A stretch of DNA of 64,000 bases from assembly GCA_031400505.1 (NCBI GenBank), contig JANNPZ010000091.1, positions 62,001 through 126,000 on the forward strand, written 5' to 3'. A model generated the notes under the pieces. That model was given only the letters and a program-made list of their open reading frames with translations. It was not told where the DNA came from and did not search any database. Of this stretch, positions 51,499 to 59,330 are shown piece after piece. Every line of letters begins with the position of its first letter. Positions within the stretch are counted from its first letter, which is position 1. A program made the position numbers and the translations under genes. The DNA comes from JAIYDJ01 sp031400505. Its GTDB lineage: Bacteria; Pseudomonadota; Alphaproteobacteria; Rhodobacterales; Rhodobacteraceae.

Positions 51499-52342
51499 CC
51501 CGAGCCGCCATCTGGAGGCAGCCCTTGGCCTGCCCGGGTCCGGGCGGGTGCGCTATGGTGCGGCGATGGAGCTTTGGCGGCAGGGCCGTATCTCCGCCGA
51601 AGTGCTGGAGGTTTACCGCATCGCCTCGGCCCATGACGGAGCCGACCCGCGCGCCCTGTTGCGGCAGGAGGGGTTGCCTGAACCCGCGCCGTTGGCCCCG
51701 CAAAGCCCGCTTCGCGCGCTTTACGCCTTTGCACGCGCATATCTGATCGCGCTGGATCACGCAGGTGCTGCCGAAGTGCGGGCCGGGCTGCCAGAGGATC
51801 CCGGTACAGAACAGGTGATCCGGTCGCGAGGTAATGCCGTGGTCGAGCGGTGGCTGCCGAACGCCCTTGCGGCGGTGGGGAGCACACAAACCCACCTTGC
51901 GGCGGCGATTGGCGCTGCCGCAAGTGCGCTGAACTGGATCACCTATGAAGACTATCCGCCCGACAAGATCGGGCCGTTCTTTCGCAGGGGTCATGCCTTT
52001 GCGTCGATCCTTGGCGAGGCATCGCCTTTTGCAGCCTCGGATTTCGACCTTGGCCTGTTCCTTATCGCGCCCGGAGTGCTTTACCGCGATCACCAGCATC
52101 CCGCGCCCGAGCTTTACGCCCCGCTGACCGGCCCGCATGGCTGGCGTTTTGGCCCCGGCCGGCCGCTGATCACCAAACCGGCGCATTCCCCAGTCTGGAA
52201 CCCAGCCCATCAGCCGCATCTGACGCGAGTGGGGGCCGTGCCATTCCTGTGCCTGTACGTCTGGACATGCGATGTGAACCGGCCCGCAGTGGTGATCGAC
52301 GCCGATGACTGGGCCATTTTGGAGCAAACCCCGCATGGCTGA
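51491..52342 (+). CDS. DMSP-lyase-like cupin (DddQ/DddL superfamily)
   Basis: 283 residues. The cupin metal motif is YRDHQHPAPELYAPLTG: H201-x-H203-x3-E207-x-Y209, the same HxHxxxExY arrangement used by DMSP lyases DddQ, DddK and DddL, where Tyr is the catalytic base. NPAHQPHLTRVG provides the later His. The N-terminal ~190 residues are helical and longer than in DddQ, closer in total size to a fused or extended member. It might cleave a betaine-like substrate by beta-elimination rather than DMSP. It overlaps both neighbours by 8 bases. The family call is good; substrate is unknown. Confidence 0.72.
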   Translation: MTDPSRHLEAALGLPGSGRVRYGAAMELWRQGRISAEVLEVYRIASAHDGADPRALLRQEGLPEPAPLAPQSPLRALYAFARAYLIALDHAGAAEVRAGLPEDPGTEQVIRSRGNAVVERWLPNALAAVGSTQTHLAAAIGAAASALNWITYEDYPPDKIGPFFRRGHAFASILGEASPFAASDFDLGLFLIAPGVLYRDHQHPAPELYAPLTGPHGWRFGPGRPLITKPAHSPVWNPAHQPHLTRVGAVPFLCLYVWTCDVNRPAVVIDADDWAILEQTPHG

Positions 52343-53939
52343 CACCCTGATCCACAATGCCCGCATCCGCACCATGGACCCGACCGCGCCCGATGCCACA
52401 TGGGCACTTTTGCGCGGGGGCGAGGTCGCAGCCATTGGGCAAGGCACCCCGCCCGAGGCGGGGCACAAGATTGACGCAGGCGGGCGGCTGGTGCTGCCCG
52501 GCTTTCAGGACGCCCATATTCACTTGCTGTCCGGCGGGATCAACATCGCTACGGCGGCGTATCTTTACGATGTGACCAGCGAGGCGGAGTTGATCTCGAC
52601 GCTGCGCGCCCATGCGGCTGCACAACCGCAGATGCCGATCGTTCTGGGCTCCGGCTGGCAGGCCGGGGTATTTGGCGACGACAACTTGACGGCAGCGGTC
52701 ATAGACCGCGCGGTCAGCGACCGGCCGGTGATGATCCATGACAATTCGTTTCACAACGCCTGTCTCAACAGCCGGGCGCTGGAGATGGCGGGCGTGCAGG
52801 ACATGCCCGACCCGCCCAATGGCCATATCGTCCGCGATGCCGCAGGGCGGGCCACGGGCATGCTGCATGAAGAGGTCATCCCCATCGTCGCGGCGCGCTT
52901 GCCAGATCTGACCGACGACGACCGGATGGCGGGTCTACGGGCTGCACAAGCCCATGCCAATCAGCATGGGATCACCGGGGTTCTGGATGCCTGCGTCTCT
53001 GCCATGGAGGAGCGGATCTATGCCCGTGGCGTGGCCGAGGGAACGCTGACCCTGCGGGTTGCGGGCACGGCGTTGGTGACCGAGGCCGATACGCCTGACA
53101 CGGCTCTGGCGCGGCTTTGCGCTATGCGCGCCGCCCATCCCGGCCCTGATTTCCATGTGCATTCGGCCAAGTTCTTCATGGACGGGGTCTATGAGAATCG
53201 CACTGCGGCCAATCTGCACCCTTACGCCGATGTGCAAGGCGGCAACGCGCCCTGCATGTTCGGGGCAGTGCAGACAAGCGCGCTGATGACGGCGCTGGAT
53301 GCCGCGCGCTTTGCGATCCATGTGCATGTGATCGGTGATGCCGCCGCCCGTCGGGCGATAGACGGGCTGGAGGCGGCCCGTGCGGCCAACGGCCCCTGGC
53401 CCGCGCAGCACCAGCTTGCGCATCTGCAACTGGTGGACAAGGCCGACGCGGGCCGCCTGCAGGGCCTTGCCACCGCCAATGTCCAGCCGCTTTGGGCACG
53501 CTTTGAGCCACCCTATTCCGACCCGTCGCTCGCCATGATCGGGCAGAATCGCTGGCCTGATGTCTATGCGTTTCGCCGCTTGCTCGATGCAGGGGCCGAC
53601 TGGTGCCTGTCGTCGGACTGGCCGGTTTCGTCGCTGAATCCGTTCGAGATCATCGAAACCGCGATCACGCGGCAAAAACCCATGGACGATGATCCGCAGG
53701 CACCGTTCTTTGCCGATCAGGCCCTGACAATTGCCGAATGCGTGCAGGGCTATACTGTCAACGCCGCAAGGGCCTGCTGGCGCGATCACCATACCGGCAT
53801 GCTTCGCGTCGGCTTCTCTGCCGACCTGATCGTGCTTGATCGCGATATCTTTGCCTGTCCATCCACCGAAATCTCGCAAACCCGCGTGCTGTTGACCCTG
53901 TTCAAGGGAGCAGAAGTCTGGCGCGCCGAAAACTGGTGA
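52335..53939 (+). CDS. YtcJ-like metal-dependent amidohydrolase
   Basis: 534 residues. MADTLIHNARIRTMDPTAPDATW opens the composite domain; GRLVLPGFQDAHIHLLSGG provides the HxH pair, further metal ligands lie in FAIHVHVIGDAAARRAID, and LSSDWPVSSLNP is the Asp motif. It matches the amidohydrolase_3 (YtcJ) family, which cleaves amide or imine bonds in various small molecules. It starts 8 bases inside the cupin gene. No member of this family close to it has a function I can name. Confidence 0.85.
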   Translation: MADTLIHNARIRTMDPTAPDATWALLRGGEVAAIGQGTPPEAGHKIDAGGRLVLPGFQDAHIHLLSGGINIATAAYLYDVTSEAELISTLRAHAAAQPQMPIVLGSGWQAGVFGDDNLTAAVIDRAVSDRPVMIHDNSFHNACLNSRALEMAGVQDMPDPPNGHIVRDAAGRATGMLHEEVIPIVAARLPDLTDDDRMAGLRAAQAHANQHGITGVLDACVSAMEERIYARGVAEGTLTLRVAGTALVTEADTPDTALARLCAMRAAHPGPDFHVHSAKFFMDGVYENRTAANLHPYADVQGGNAPCMFGAVQTSALMTALDAARFAIHVHVIGDAAARRAIDGLEAARAANGPWPAQHQLAHLQLVDKADAGRLQGLATANVQPLWARFEPPYSDPSLAMIGQNRWPDVYAFRRLLDAGADWCLSSDWPVSSLNPFEIIETAITRQKPMDDDPQAPFFADQALTIAECVQGYTVNAARACWRDHHTGMLRVGFSADLIVLDRDIFACPSTEISQTRVLLTLFKGAEVWRAENW

Positions 53940-53943
53940 CATC

Positions 53944-54354
53944 ATGCTTCTTTACACAACCATCGGCACCAACGACATCGTCCGCGCCACCGCCTTCTGG
54001 GGGCCGATCATGGCCAGCCTTGGCCATCCCGCCGTGCCCGACCTCGGCGAGACCTTTGTCGGCTGGGGGGGCAGCGACTATGACAGCGGCTTTGGCTTTT
54101 ACATCTGCCCGCCCTTCGATGGCCGCCCGGCCAGCGCTGGGAACGGCCTGACCTTTGCCCTTCCGGCGCGCGATGCGGCGCATGTGCGCGCGCTTTACGC
54201 GATGGCCGTGCAGAACGGCGGCAGCGATGATGGCCCACCCGGCACCCGCGAAGGCTATGAGCCAAGCTTTTACGTCGCCTATGTGCGTGATCCGGACGGG
54301 CACAAGCTGGCCTTCGTGCATCACCACTACGATCCCGCAACCGACCATCCCTGA
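53944..54354 (+). CDS. VOC/glyoxalase-fold protein
   Basis: 136 residues with the split beta-alpha-beta-beta-beta arrangement: IGTNDIVRATAFWGPIMASLG at the start and FYVAYVRDPDGHKLAFVHHHYD at the end. This is the common YCII/VOC layout; the C-terminal DPDGHKLAF motif is diagnostic. A metal site may be formed by the final His and Glu-equivalent residues. It may act on a small aldehyde or diol of the pathway. It begins 4 bases after the amidohydrolase stop. Confidence 0.8.
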   Translation: MLLYTTIGTNDIVRATAFWGPIMASLGHPAVPDLGETFVGWGGSDYDSGFGFYICPPFDGRPASAGNGLTFALPARDAAHVRALYAMAVQNGGSDDGPPGTREGYEPSFYVAYVRDPDGHKLAFVHHHYDPATDHP

Positions 54355-54370
54355 CGACAGGCGGCACCCG

Positions 54371-55144
54371 ATGAGCGAAGATCACTATCCCCCCCGCATG
54401 ATCGCGATGCTGGAAGCTATATGGGGCATCGGATTCCTGTCGCCCGGCGGTCCAGAGGAGGTTGCCCGCGTGATAGGGTCCCACGATCTGACCGGCAAAT
54501 CGGTTCTGGATATCGGCTGCGGGGCGGGGGGGATCGACATCGCGCTCGTGCGCAAGCACGGTGCCGGGTATGTCACCGGCCTGGATGTCGAAGACCCGGT
54601 CCTAACCCATGCCCGTGCGCTGATTGCCCGCGAAGGGCTGGACAGACGAATCGGTCTGGTCAAGGTGGCACCCGGCCCGTTTCCCTTTCCGTCCGGCACA
54701 TTCGATGTGGTGTTTTCCAAGGACAGCATCGTCCACATCCCCGACAAACACGCCCTGATGGCCGAGGTGTTTCGCGTGCTGAAGCCGGGCGGGTGGTTTT
54801 TGGCGTCGGACTGGTTGATCGGAACCGATCAGATCAGCCCGATCATGGCCGACTATATTGCCATCGAAGGGCTGGATTTCGGCATGTCCACCCCTGCGCG
54901 CTATCTTGACGCCATGGCAACGGCAGGCTTTGCAGATGGCACGACATCGTCGCGCAATGCCTGGTACCGCCAACGGGCCTGCGAAGAACTGGAGCGGCTG
55001 AAAGGCGATGTCGGGGCCGCCGCCGCCAAGGTGGTGGGGCAAGATTTTGTTGACCACAACATCGGCATCTGGACCAAGATCATCCCGGTTCTGGACAGTG
55101 GCGAACACTGCCCGACCCACCTTTCGGCCCGAAAACCCGGCTGA
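54371..55144 (+). CDS. SAM methyltransferase, phosphoethanolamine-N-methyltransferase-like
   Basis: 257 residues. Motif I is SVLDIGCGAGGIDIALVRKHG; LTGLDVEDP-like acidic turn follows; FDVVFSKDSIVHIPDKHALMAEVFRVLKPGGWFLASDW is strongly reminiscent of the plant and bacterial phosphoethanolamine/choline-forming PMT domain (SRDTILHIQDK-type motif). A methyltransferase of this type in a demethylating operon is unexpected. It could transfer the methyl from SAM onto an intermediate or work on an amine headgroup. It is the last gene of the operon; sequence decays directly afterwards. Confidence 0.78.
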   Translation: MSEDHYPPRMIAMLEAIWGIGFLSPGGPEEVARVIGSHDLTGKSVLDIGCGAGGIDIALVRKHGAGYVTGLDVEDPVLTHARALIAREGLDRRIGLVKVAPGPFPFPSGTFDVVFSKDSIVHIPDKHALMAEVFRVLKPGGWFLASDWLIGTDQISPIMADYIAIEGLDFGMSTPARYLDAMATAGFADGTTSSRNAWYRQRACEELERLKGDVGAAAAKVVGQDFVDHNIGIWTKIIPVLDSGEHCPTHLSARKPG

Positions 55145-55274
55145 CCGTCAAGCGCCAAACCGAAAAGGCCGTCCCACTGGCCGGCAACTTCAGACCCGAC
55201 GCAAGCAGGCTGCGGGCATTGGTTGGCTACGCGGCGACCGAGGTTGCGAGAATGATGGACAACCGCGAGTTTCG

Positions 55275-55818
55275 TCAAAGTCGCACGATGACGTCATCGA
55301 GGCTGACCCCTCCATCTTGTTCGACCGAACAATAGACGCCGCGCAAGCGGAGTGTTGGATTGGCGCGGGTCCAGTCATAGGCGGGTCGACCCATGCGGAC
55401 CTTCCATTTGACGCAACCATCGGCGGCTCGTCACTGACCCGCAGCACAGCGGTGCCCGCCTGCAACAGCGCGCCGGTGGGCAGGTTGGCATGGCTGAGGT
55501 CCAAATCGCAGGCGATGTTGTCACCGGTATGATTGCGCGGGTTCCTGTCGCGCCAGACCAGATCCAGCACGCGCGAGGACATGATGCTGACCTGATTGCG
55601 CGGATCGGGACTGCCGTCCTCCAGCACCAGCCAAGGGCGCGCAGCTTCGAAGTCGCCCAAGACCCCACGGCGCGGGTCAGGGTCAGACGGTCGGGAAAGC
55701 CGCGCTGGTTTGGCTTTGGGCGCGCGCACGGCAACCGAACCGGGCCCTGCTCACGAGGGGCGCCCAGAACCGCGGACAAGGCAACCGCCAGGGCTTCGGC
55801 GGAGGTGAAATCGGGCAT
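55275..55818 (-). pseudogene. MOSC-domain protein, two frameshifts
   Basis: In three reading frames the pieces of a MOSC (sulfurase) domain can be followed. From the ATG at 55818: MPDFTSAEALAVALSAVLG; after a shift near 55670-55690: RGVLGDFEAARPWLVLEDG, DLDLSHANLPTGALLQAGTA; after a second shift near 55425: DGCVKWKVRMGRPAYDWTRA and RLRGVYCSVEQDGGV, ending in VIVRL and a TGA at 55275. The conserved MOSC Cys is in DGCVKW. One base is missing at the second break. CGGAGTGACCGA is a fair ribosome site for the start. The gene is dead unless the sequence has errors. Confidence 0.75.
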
Positions 55819-56030
55819 TCGGTCACTCCGGTTGCAACAGAAGGGGGCAGGGCGGCGGCTACGGGTTTCGCAGCACCGCCACGTTTGGCGGCCAGATGCT
55901 GATGGCGTGCATCGCAAGACGAGCAACTGGCGGCAAGGTCCGGAGTATGAGGCAGATAGGTCCAGATCGTGCCCCCGATCACTGCAATCGTGACAGAAAG
56001 TCCTGAAGCCCACCCCCCCCGGCGTGTCAT
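55683..56030 (-). CDS. Small Cys-rich membrane-anchored protein, possibly decayed
   Basis: Open for 115 codons, starting with ATG 56030 that overlaps the stop of the flavin oxidoreductase remnant (ATGA). One hydrophobic segment near residues 8-26 (ASGLSVTIAVIGGTIWTYL) is followed by a CSSCDARHQH motif, reminiscent of a metal or redox site. The natural end was probably near 55820, where the MOSC start codon lies; the remaining frame overlaps the MOSC gene. I do not recognise the family. The coupling to the upstream remnant suggests it was an accessory to that enzyme. Confidence 0.35.
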   Translation of the reverse strand: MTRRGGWASGLSVTIAVIGGTIWTYLPHTPDLAASCSSCDARHQHLAAKRGGAAKPVAAALPPSVATGVTECPISPPPKPWRLPCPRFWAPLVSRARFGCRARAQSQTSAAFPTV

Positions 56031-56648
56031 TCGGCGGCCCCCGCCCAGTGCGAAGCTGCCACCAGGCCCACATCAACCTTGTCATGCTGTAGCGGCAGAT
56101 CGATATCCACGGCCCGGTCCAGCAGCTGTGCATAGCGGTGGCCGGCATAGGTGGCGGCGGCGATGATCGCGGGGGCCTCGCAGTCGCTGATCCGGGTCAG
56201 GGTAAAGGTAAAGGGCAGATCGGCGTGCAGCCCATCTGGCCCGTAGCGCAGGGCGGTGTAAAGGTCATCCACCGGGGCGCGCTGGCCTGCAAGCACAAGC
56301 CCCGTCGCGGGCAGCATCTCTTCTCGCCCCGAATGCTCGCAGGTCAGCGTTGCCGTTTGCCCGTCAAATCAGCCTAGCCGATGGGCAGTGATCAGCCCGA
56401 TGCCCAGGCCCATCAGATGCCCCGGCTCGCGCCACCCCTCGCCGGTCTTTTCGGCCCAAACGGAAACAAGGTTGTGCGGGGTGACCAGCGTTACCTCCAA
56501 CCCTGCCGCGCGCAGCTTTTCGGCGATGACACCGCCCATGTAATAGCCATCGGCATCGTAAACCACAGTCGGACCTGCGGGCAACAGGCCGTCCATGATG
56601 TCGTCGGGGGTCAGAACCTTAACCTCCGGGTCTGCGATGGCTTCGAAC
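56027..56648 (-). pseudogene. Trimethylamine-dehydrogenase-family flavin oxidoreductase, C-terminal remnant
   Basis: The frame begins at the IS boundary (56648) and ends at 56027. The C-terminal domain of the TMADH/dimethylamine-dehydrogenase/histamine-dehydrogenase class is visible: LTPDDIMDGLLPAGPTVVYD, YYMGGVIAEKLRAAGLEVTL, then TGLVLAGQRAPVDDLY and RISDCEAPAIIAAATYAGHR. The N-terminal FMN and 4Fe-4S parts (several hundred residues) are gone. An in-frame TGA at 56369-56371 interrupts what is left. The IS3 element at 56649-57877 truncates it. It shows that the locus once also oxidised a methylated amine. Confidence 0.72.
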
Positions 56649-56686
56649 TGCACCTGTCGCGGTTTGGTGCCGCTCCAAGTGCTCGT

Positions 56687-57542
56687 TTAGGCCACCTTGC
56701 GCTCGAAGGCCAAGGGACTTTTGCCTCCCAATGCTGAAAGCCGACGGCGCAGGCTATGGAATCCGTTGATGTATTGGAAGATGGCTGTCTCCGCCTGTCC
56801 GCGTGTCGCCCATGTTCGCCTCCAGATCAGTTCGGCTTTGATTGTCTTGAAGAAGGTCTCAACAGCGGCATTGTCATAGCAGTTGCCTTTGCCGCTCATC
56901 GACGCCCCGAACCCATGCTCACGCAGGATCTTCTGGTAATCGTGGGAGCAGTATTGGCTGCCGCGGACGCTGTGGAAGATGCAGCCCTTGGGCGGTGCCC
57001 GCAAGGCAATGGCCATCCTCAGCGCCAGGATCGCCAGGTAGCGCTTCATGCGGTTGCTGACGGCCCAGCCGATGACGCGCCGCGAATGCAAGTCTAGGAT
57101 CACAGCCAGATACGGCCACCCCTCGCGGGTCCAGATGTAACTGATGTCACCCGACCATTTCTGGTTCGGCCAAACCGCTGCGAAGTCGCGATCTAGGAGG
57201 TTCAGCGATGTTGAAAGTATGATCGCTGTCGATGGTCGCCATGAATTTACGTGTTCTTTCAACGACGATTCCGTTCTCACGCATCAACCGCCCGACCCGG
57301 CGATGACCAACATCTACCCCGACCTCTTTTAACTCCTCCGTCATCCGGGGCCTGCCATAGCTGCCCAGGCTCAGGCGCGACTGTTCCTTGATGTGGGCAA
57401 GAACGACCATGTCTGCGTGCTGCCTGCGGCTGGCAGGGCGGCTACGAAAGGCCCGCAAACCGCGCGGGCTGACGTTCATAACCTGACACAACCGATCCGT
57501 TGCAAAGCCGCCGCGATGTTCCTCGACGAACCGAAACCTCAC
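56687..57542 (-). pseudogene. IS3 transposase OrfB, frameshifted and lacking a catalytic Asp
   Basis: The first part (MRFRFVEEHRGG, GSYGRPRMTEELK) and the second part (LLDRDFAAVWPNQKWSGDISYIW, YDNAAVETFFKTIKAELIWRR) are in different frames; the shift is around 57200-57206. In the DDE core the usual HTDRGSQY reads HSVRGSQY (codon GTC at 56966-56968), so the second catalytic Asp is Val. The first Asp and the Glu remain. Each change alone should abolish activity. Confidence 0.88.
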
Positions 57543-57814
57543 GGCTCTTGGCTCGCGAAGAACTGGGTGGCCTTTCTTAGGATGTCCCTCTCCTCGCGCA
57601 GTATGCGGTTTTCGCGCCGGAGCCGTTCGTTCTCAAGCGCAAGTTCGCGATCCTCAACCGATACCACATCCGTGTCGCAGTGCGCTGTGATCCATTTATT
57701 CAGCGTCGACATCCCGACACCAAGATCATCAGCAATCTGCTTGCGTGAAAGCCCGCTGGTCAGCGCGATCCGCACCGCATCCTTGCGAAATCCGTCCGTC
57801 CTGCCTGTGCCCAT
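57539..57814 (-). CDS. IS3-family OrfA (HTH protein)
   Basis: 91 residues. The start GRTDGFRKDAVRIALTSGLSRKQIADDLGVGMSTLNKWI is the HTH_Tnp_1 helix-turn-helix; a leucine-rich coiled coil follows (ELALENERLRRENRILREERDILRKAT). It binds the terminal repeats and normally forms OrfAB with OrfB by frameshifting. This copy is intact, but its OrfB partner is dead. The ORFs overlap by 4 bases (ATGA). Confidence 0.9.
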   Translation of the reverse strand: MGTGRTDGFRKDAVRIALTSGLSRKQIADDLGVGMSTLNKWITAHCDTDVVSVEDRELALENERLRRENRILREERDILRKATQFFASQEP

Positions 57815-57877
57815 GGCTCATCTCCTTTGCTGCACATTACGCTATCAAAGGAGCGGCACCAAACCGCGACAGGTGCA

Positions 57878-58280
57878 CAGAGCCCACCCCCCACGGATCA
57901 AGAAAATGGGCGGCGGTTTTGTCGCAATCGGTTTGGTGGTCTTCTTGTTATGTGTCTGTTCCTAAGCGGGCAGTCCGCCGAGAGGTTGGCCTTCCGGTAA
58001 ACCCGGTGGTTCATTTCATGAACAATCAGCGCAAGGCAGCGGCGCTCGCCTGTGCATGCTCGGCGGGCTGCGTGAAGGCGGATTATTGACTTTAGCCGTG
58101 GGGCCAAACGTCGGGTTTGGAATACGTGCGAAGCAATGCTCATACCATCAGCAGCGCCTTCGTGGCGGTACATACCCTTTCATGGTGACAAGACAGGTCC
58201 GGGAATTCCAGGCAACGTTCGGGACTGAGGCATCAGCCTGTGGAGGTCAGGGTTTGCAGGATCAAGGAGACGCATGCCGA
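57878..58280. other. Unassigned 403 bp between IS3 element and ABC operon
   Basis: No gene is supportable here. Several short open frames in both directions lack ribosome sites or recognisable motifs. AAGGAG at 58264-58269 belongs to the following gene. This stretch may hold the promoter of the ABC operon or be debris from the same rearrangement that cut the flavoprotein gene. Confidence 0.4.
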
Positions 58281-59330
58281 TTGACCGGGCTTGGCCGCAC
58301 CTATGGCAAAGGGGTGTCGGCGCACCGGGCGCTTGACGGCATTGATCTGACGATCCGGGCAAATGAGTTCTTCACCCTGCTTGGGCCTTCGGGCTGCGGA
58401 AAGACCACGCTTTTGCGCCTGATTGGCGGGTTCGACCAGCCGACCGTTGGAGAGATTGCGATTTTCGGGCGCAACGTTGCGGGTCTTCCGCCCGAGGATC
58501 GTCCGGTCAATACGGTGTTTCAGAACTATGCACTGTTCCCGCATCTGACGGTGGCGGAGAATGTGGGATTTGCGCTGCGCATGTTGGGGCGACCAAAGGC
58601 CGAGATTGCAGCCACCGTCGCACGCATGGTCGCATTGGTGGGGCTGGACGGGATGGAGCATCGCCGCCCGGACCAGCTTTCGGGTGGGCAAAAACAGCGG
58701 GTGGCCTTGGCCCGCGCACTGGCACCGGGGCCGAAGATACTGCTGCTGGACGAACCTCTGTCAGCCTTGGATGCCAAGTTGCGCCAGCGGATGCGGTCGG
58801 AACTGAAGGCGCTGCAGCGCGAAACCGGCATCACTTTTGTTTTCGTCACCCATGATCAGGACGAGGCTTTGGCAATGTCCGACCGGATTGCGGTGATGCA
58901 GGGCGGCCGGGTGCAGCAGTTGGGGCGTCCGGAGGAGATTTACGAGGCCCCGGCAAACCGGTTTGTGGCGGATTTCATCGGCGGGGCGAACCTGATCCCG
59001 GCGCGGATTGGCGCACGGGGGGCCGAGGCCGAGGGGCTGGGCGTGGTTCCGGCCTTAGGGGACATGGGTGCCGAGGTGACACTGGCGATCCGGCCGGAAC
59101 GGTTGGCGATCCTGGCAGCAGACCTGCAGCAACCGGGGGATCTGGGACCGCTTCGGGTGGCCGAGCGCATCTACATGGGCAACGAGCTTTCGTTCCGGCT
59201 GGAAGGTGCGACGGTGCCCTTGCACGTCACCCTGCCGCGCGGCGGTTTGCGCGGTGCCCAGGATTTCACGCCTGGCGAGGCGGTCTGTTTGCGCGCTGAA
59301 CCCGGCGCGATCCGGGTGCTGGCGTCATGA
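58281..59330 (+). CDS. Polyamine-type ABC importer ATPase (second system)
   Basis: About 349 residues, PotA-like. Walker A GPSGCGKT, Q-loop VFQNYALFPHLT, signature LSGGQKQRVALARAL, Walker B ILLLDEPLSALDAKLR, switch His FVFVTHDQDEAL, then a TOBE domain with LAIRPERLAIL. The start is unclear: I use TTG 58281, 11 bases after AAGGAG. A better-placed ATG at 58273 is out of frame by one base, hinting that a small deletion has changed the native start. The gene overlaps the permease by 4 bases. Confidence 0.88.
   Translation: MTGLGRTYGKGVSAHRALDGIDLTIRANEFFTLLGPSGCGKTTLLRLIGGFDQPTVGEIAIFGRNVAGLPPEDRPVNTVFQNYALFPHLTVAENVGFALRMLGRPKAEIAATVARMVALVGLDGMEHRRPDQLSGGQKQRVALARALAPGPKILLLDEPLSALDAKLRQRMRSELKALQRETGITFVFVTHDQDEALAMSDRIAVMQGGRVQQLGRPEEIYEAPANRFVADFIGGANLIPARIGARGAEAEGLGVVPALGDMGAEVTLAIRPERLAILAADLQQPGDLGPLRVAERIYMGNELSFRLEGATVPLHVTLPRGGLRGAQDFTPGEAVCLRAEPGAIRVLAS

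Larger units (their letters stand above)
56649..57877 (-). mobile_element. Complete IS3-family insertion sequence with 28-bp terminal inverted repeats
   Basis: 1229 bp, starting TGCACCTGTCGCGG at 56649 and ending with its exact complement; the 28-bp arms at 56649-56676 and 57850-57877 are perfect. It contains orfA and orfB of the IS3 family on the minus strand. The outer bases are TG/CA, as expected. No target-site duplication is visible (left flank ends GAAC, right flank starts CAGA), so a deletion or rearrangement has accompanied it. The transposase is broken, so it cannot move by itself. Confidence 0.9.

Noticed and set aside
56641..57885. Target-site duplication around the complete IS3 element
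   Set aside because: The flanks (GAAC on the left, CAGA on the right) do not match over 3-4 bases.
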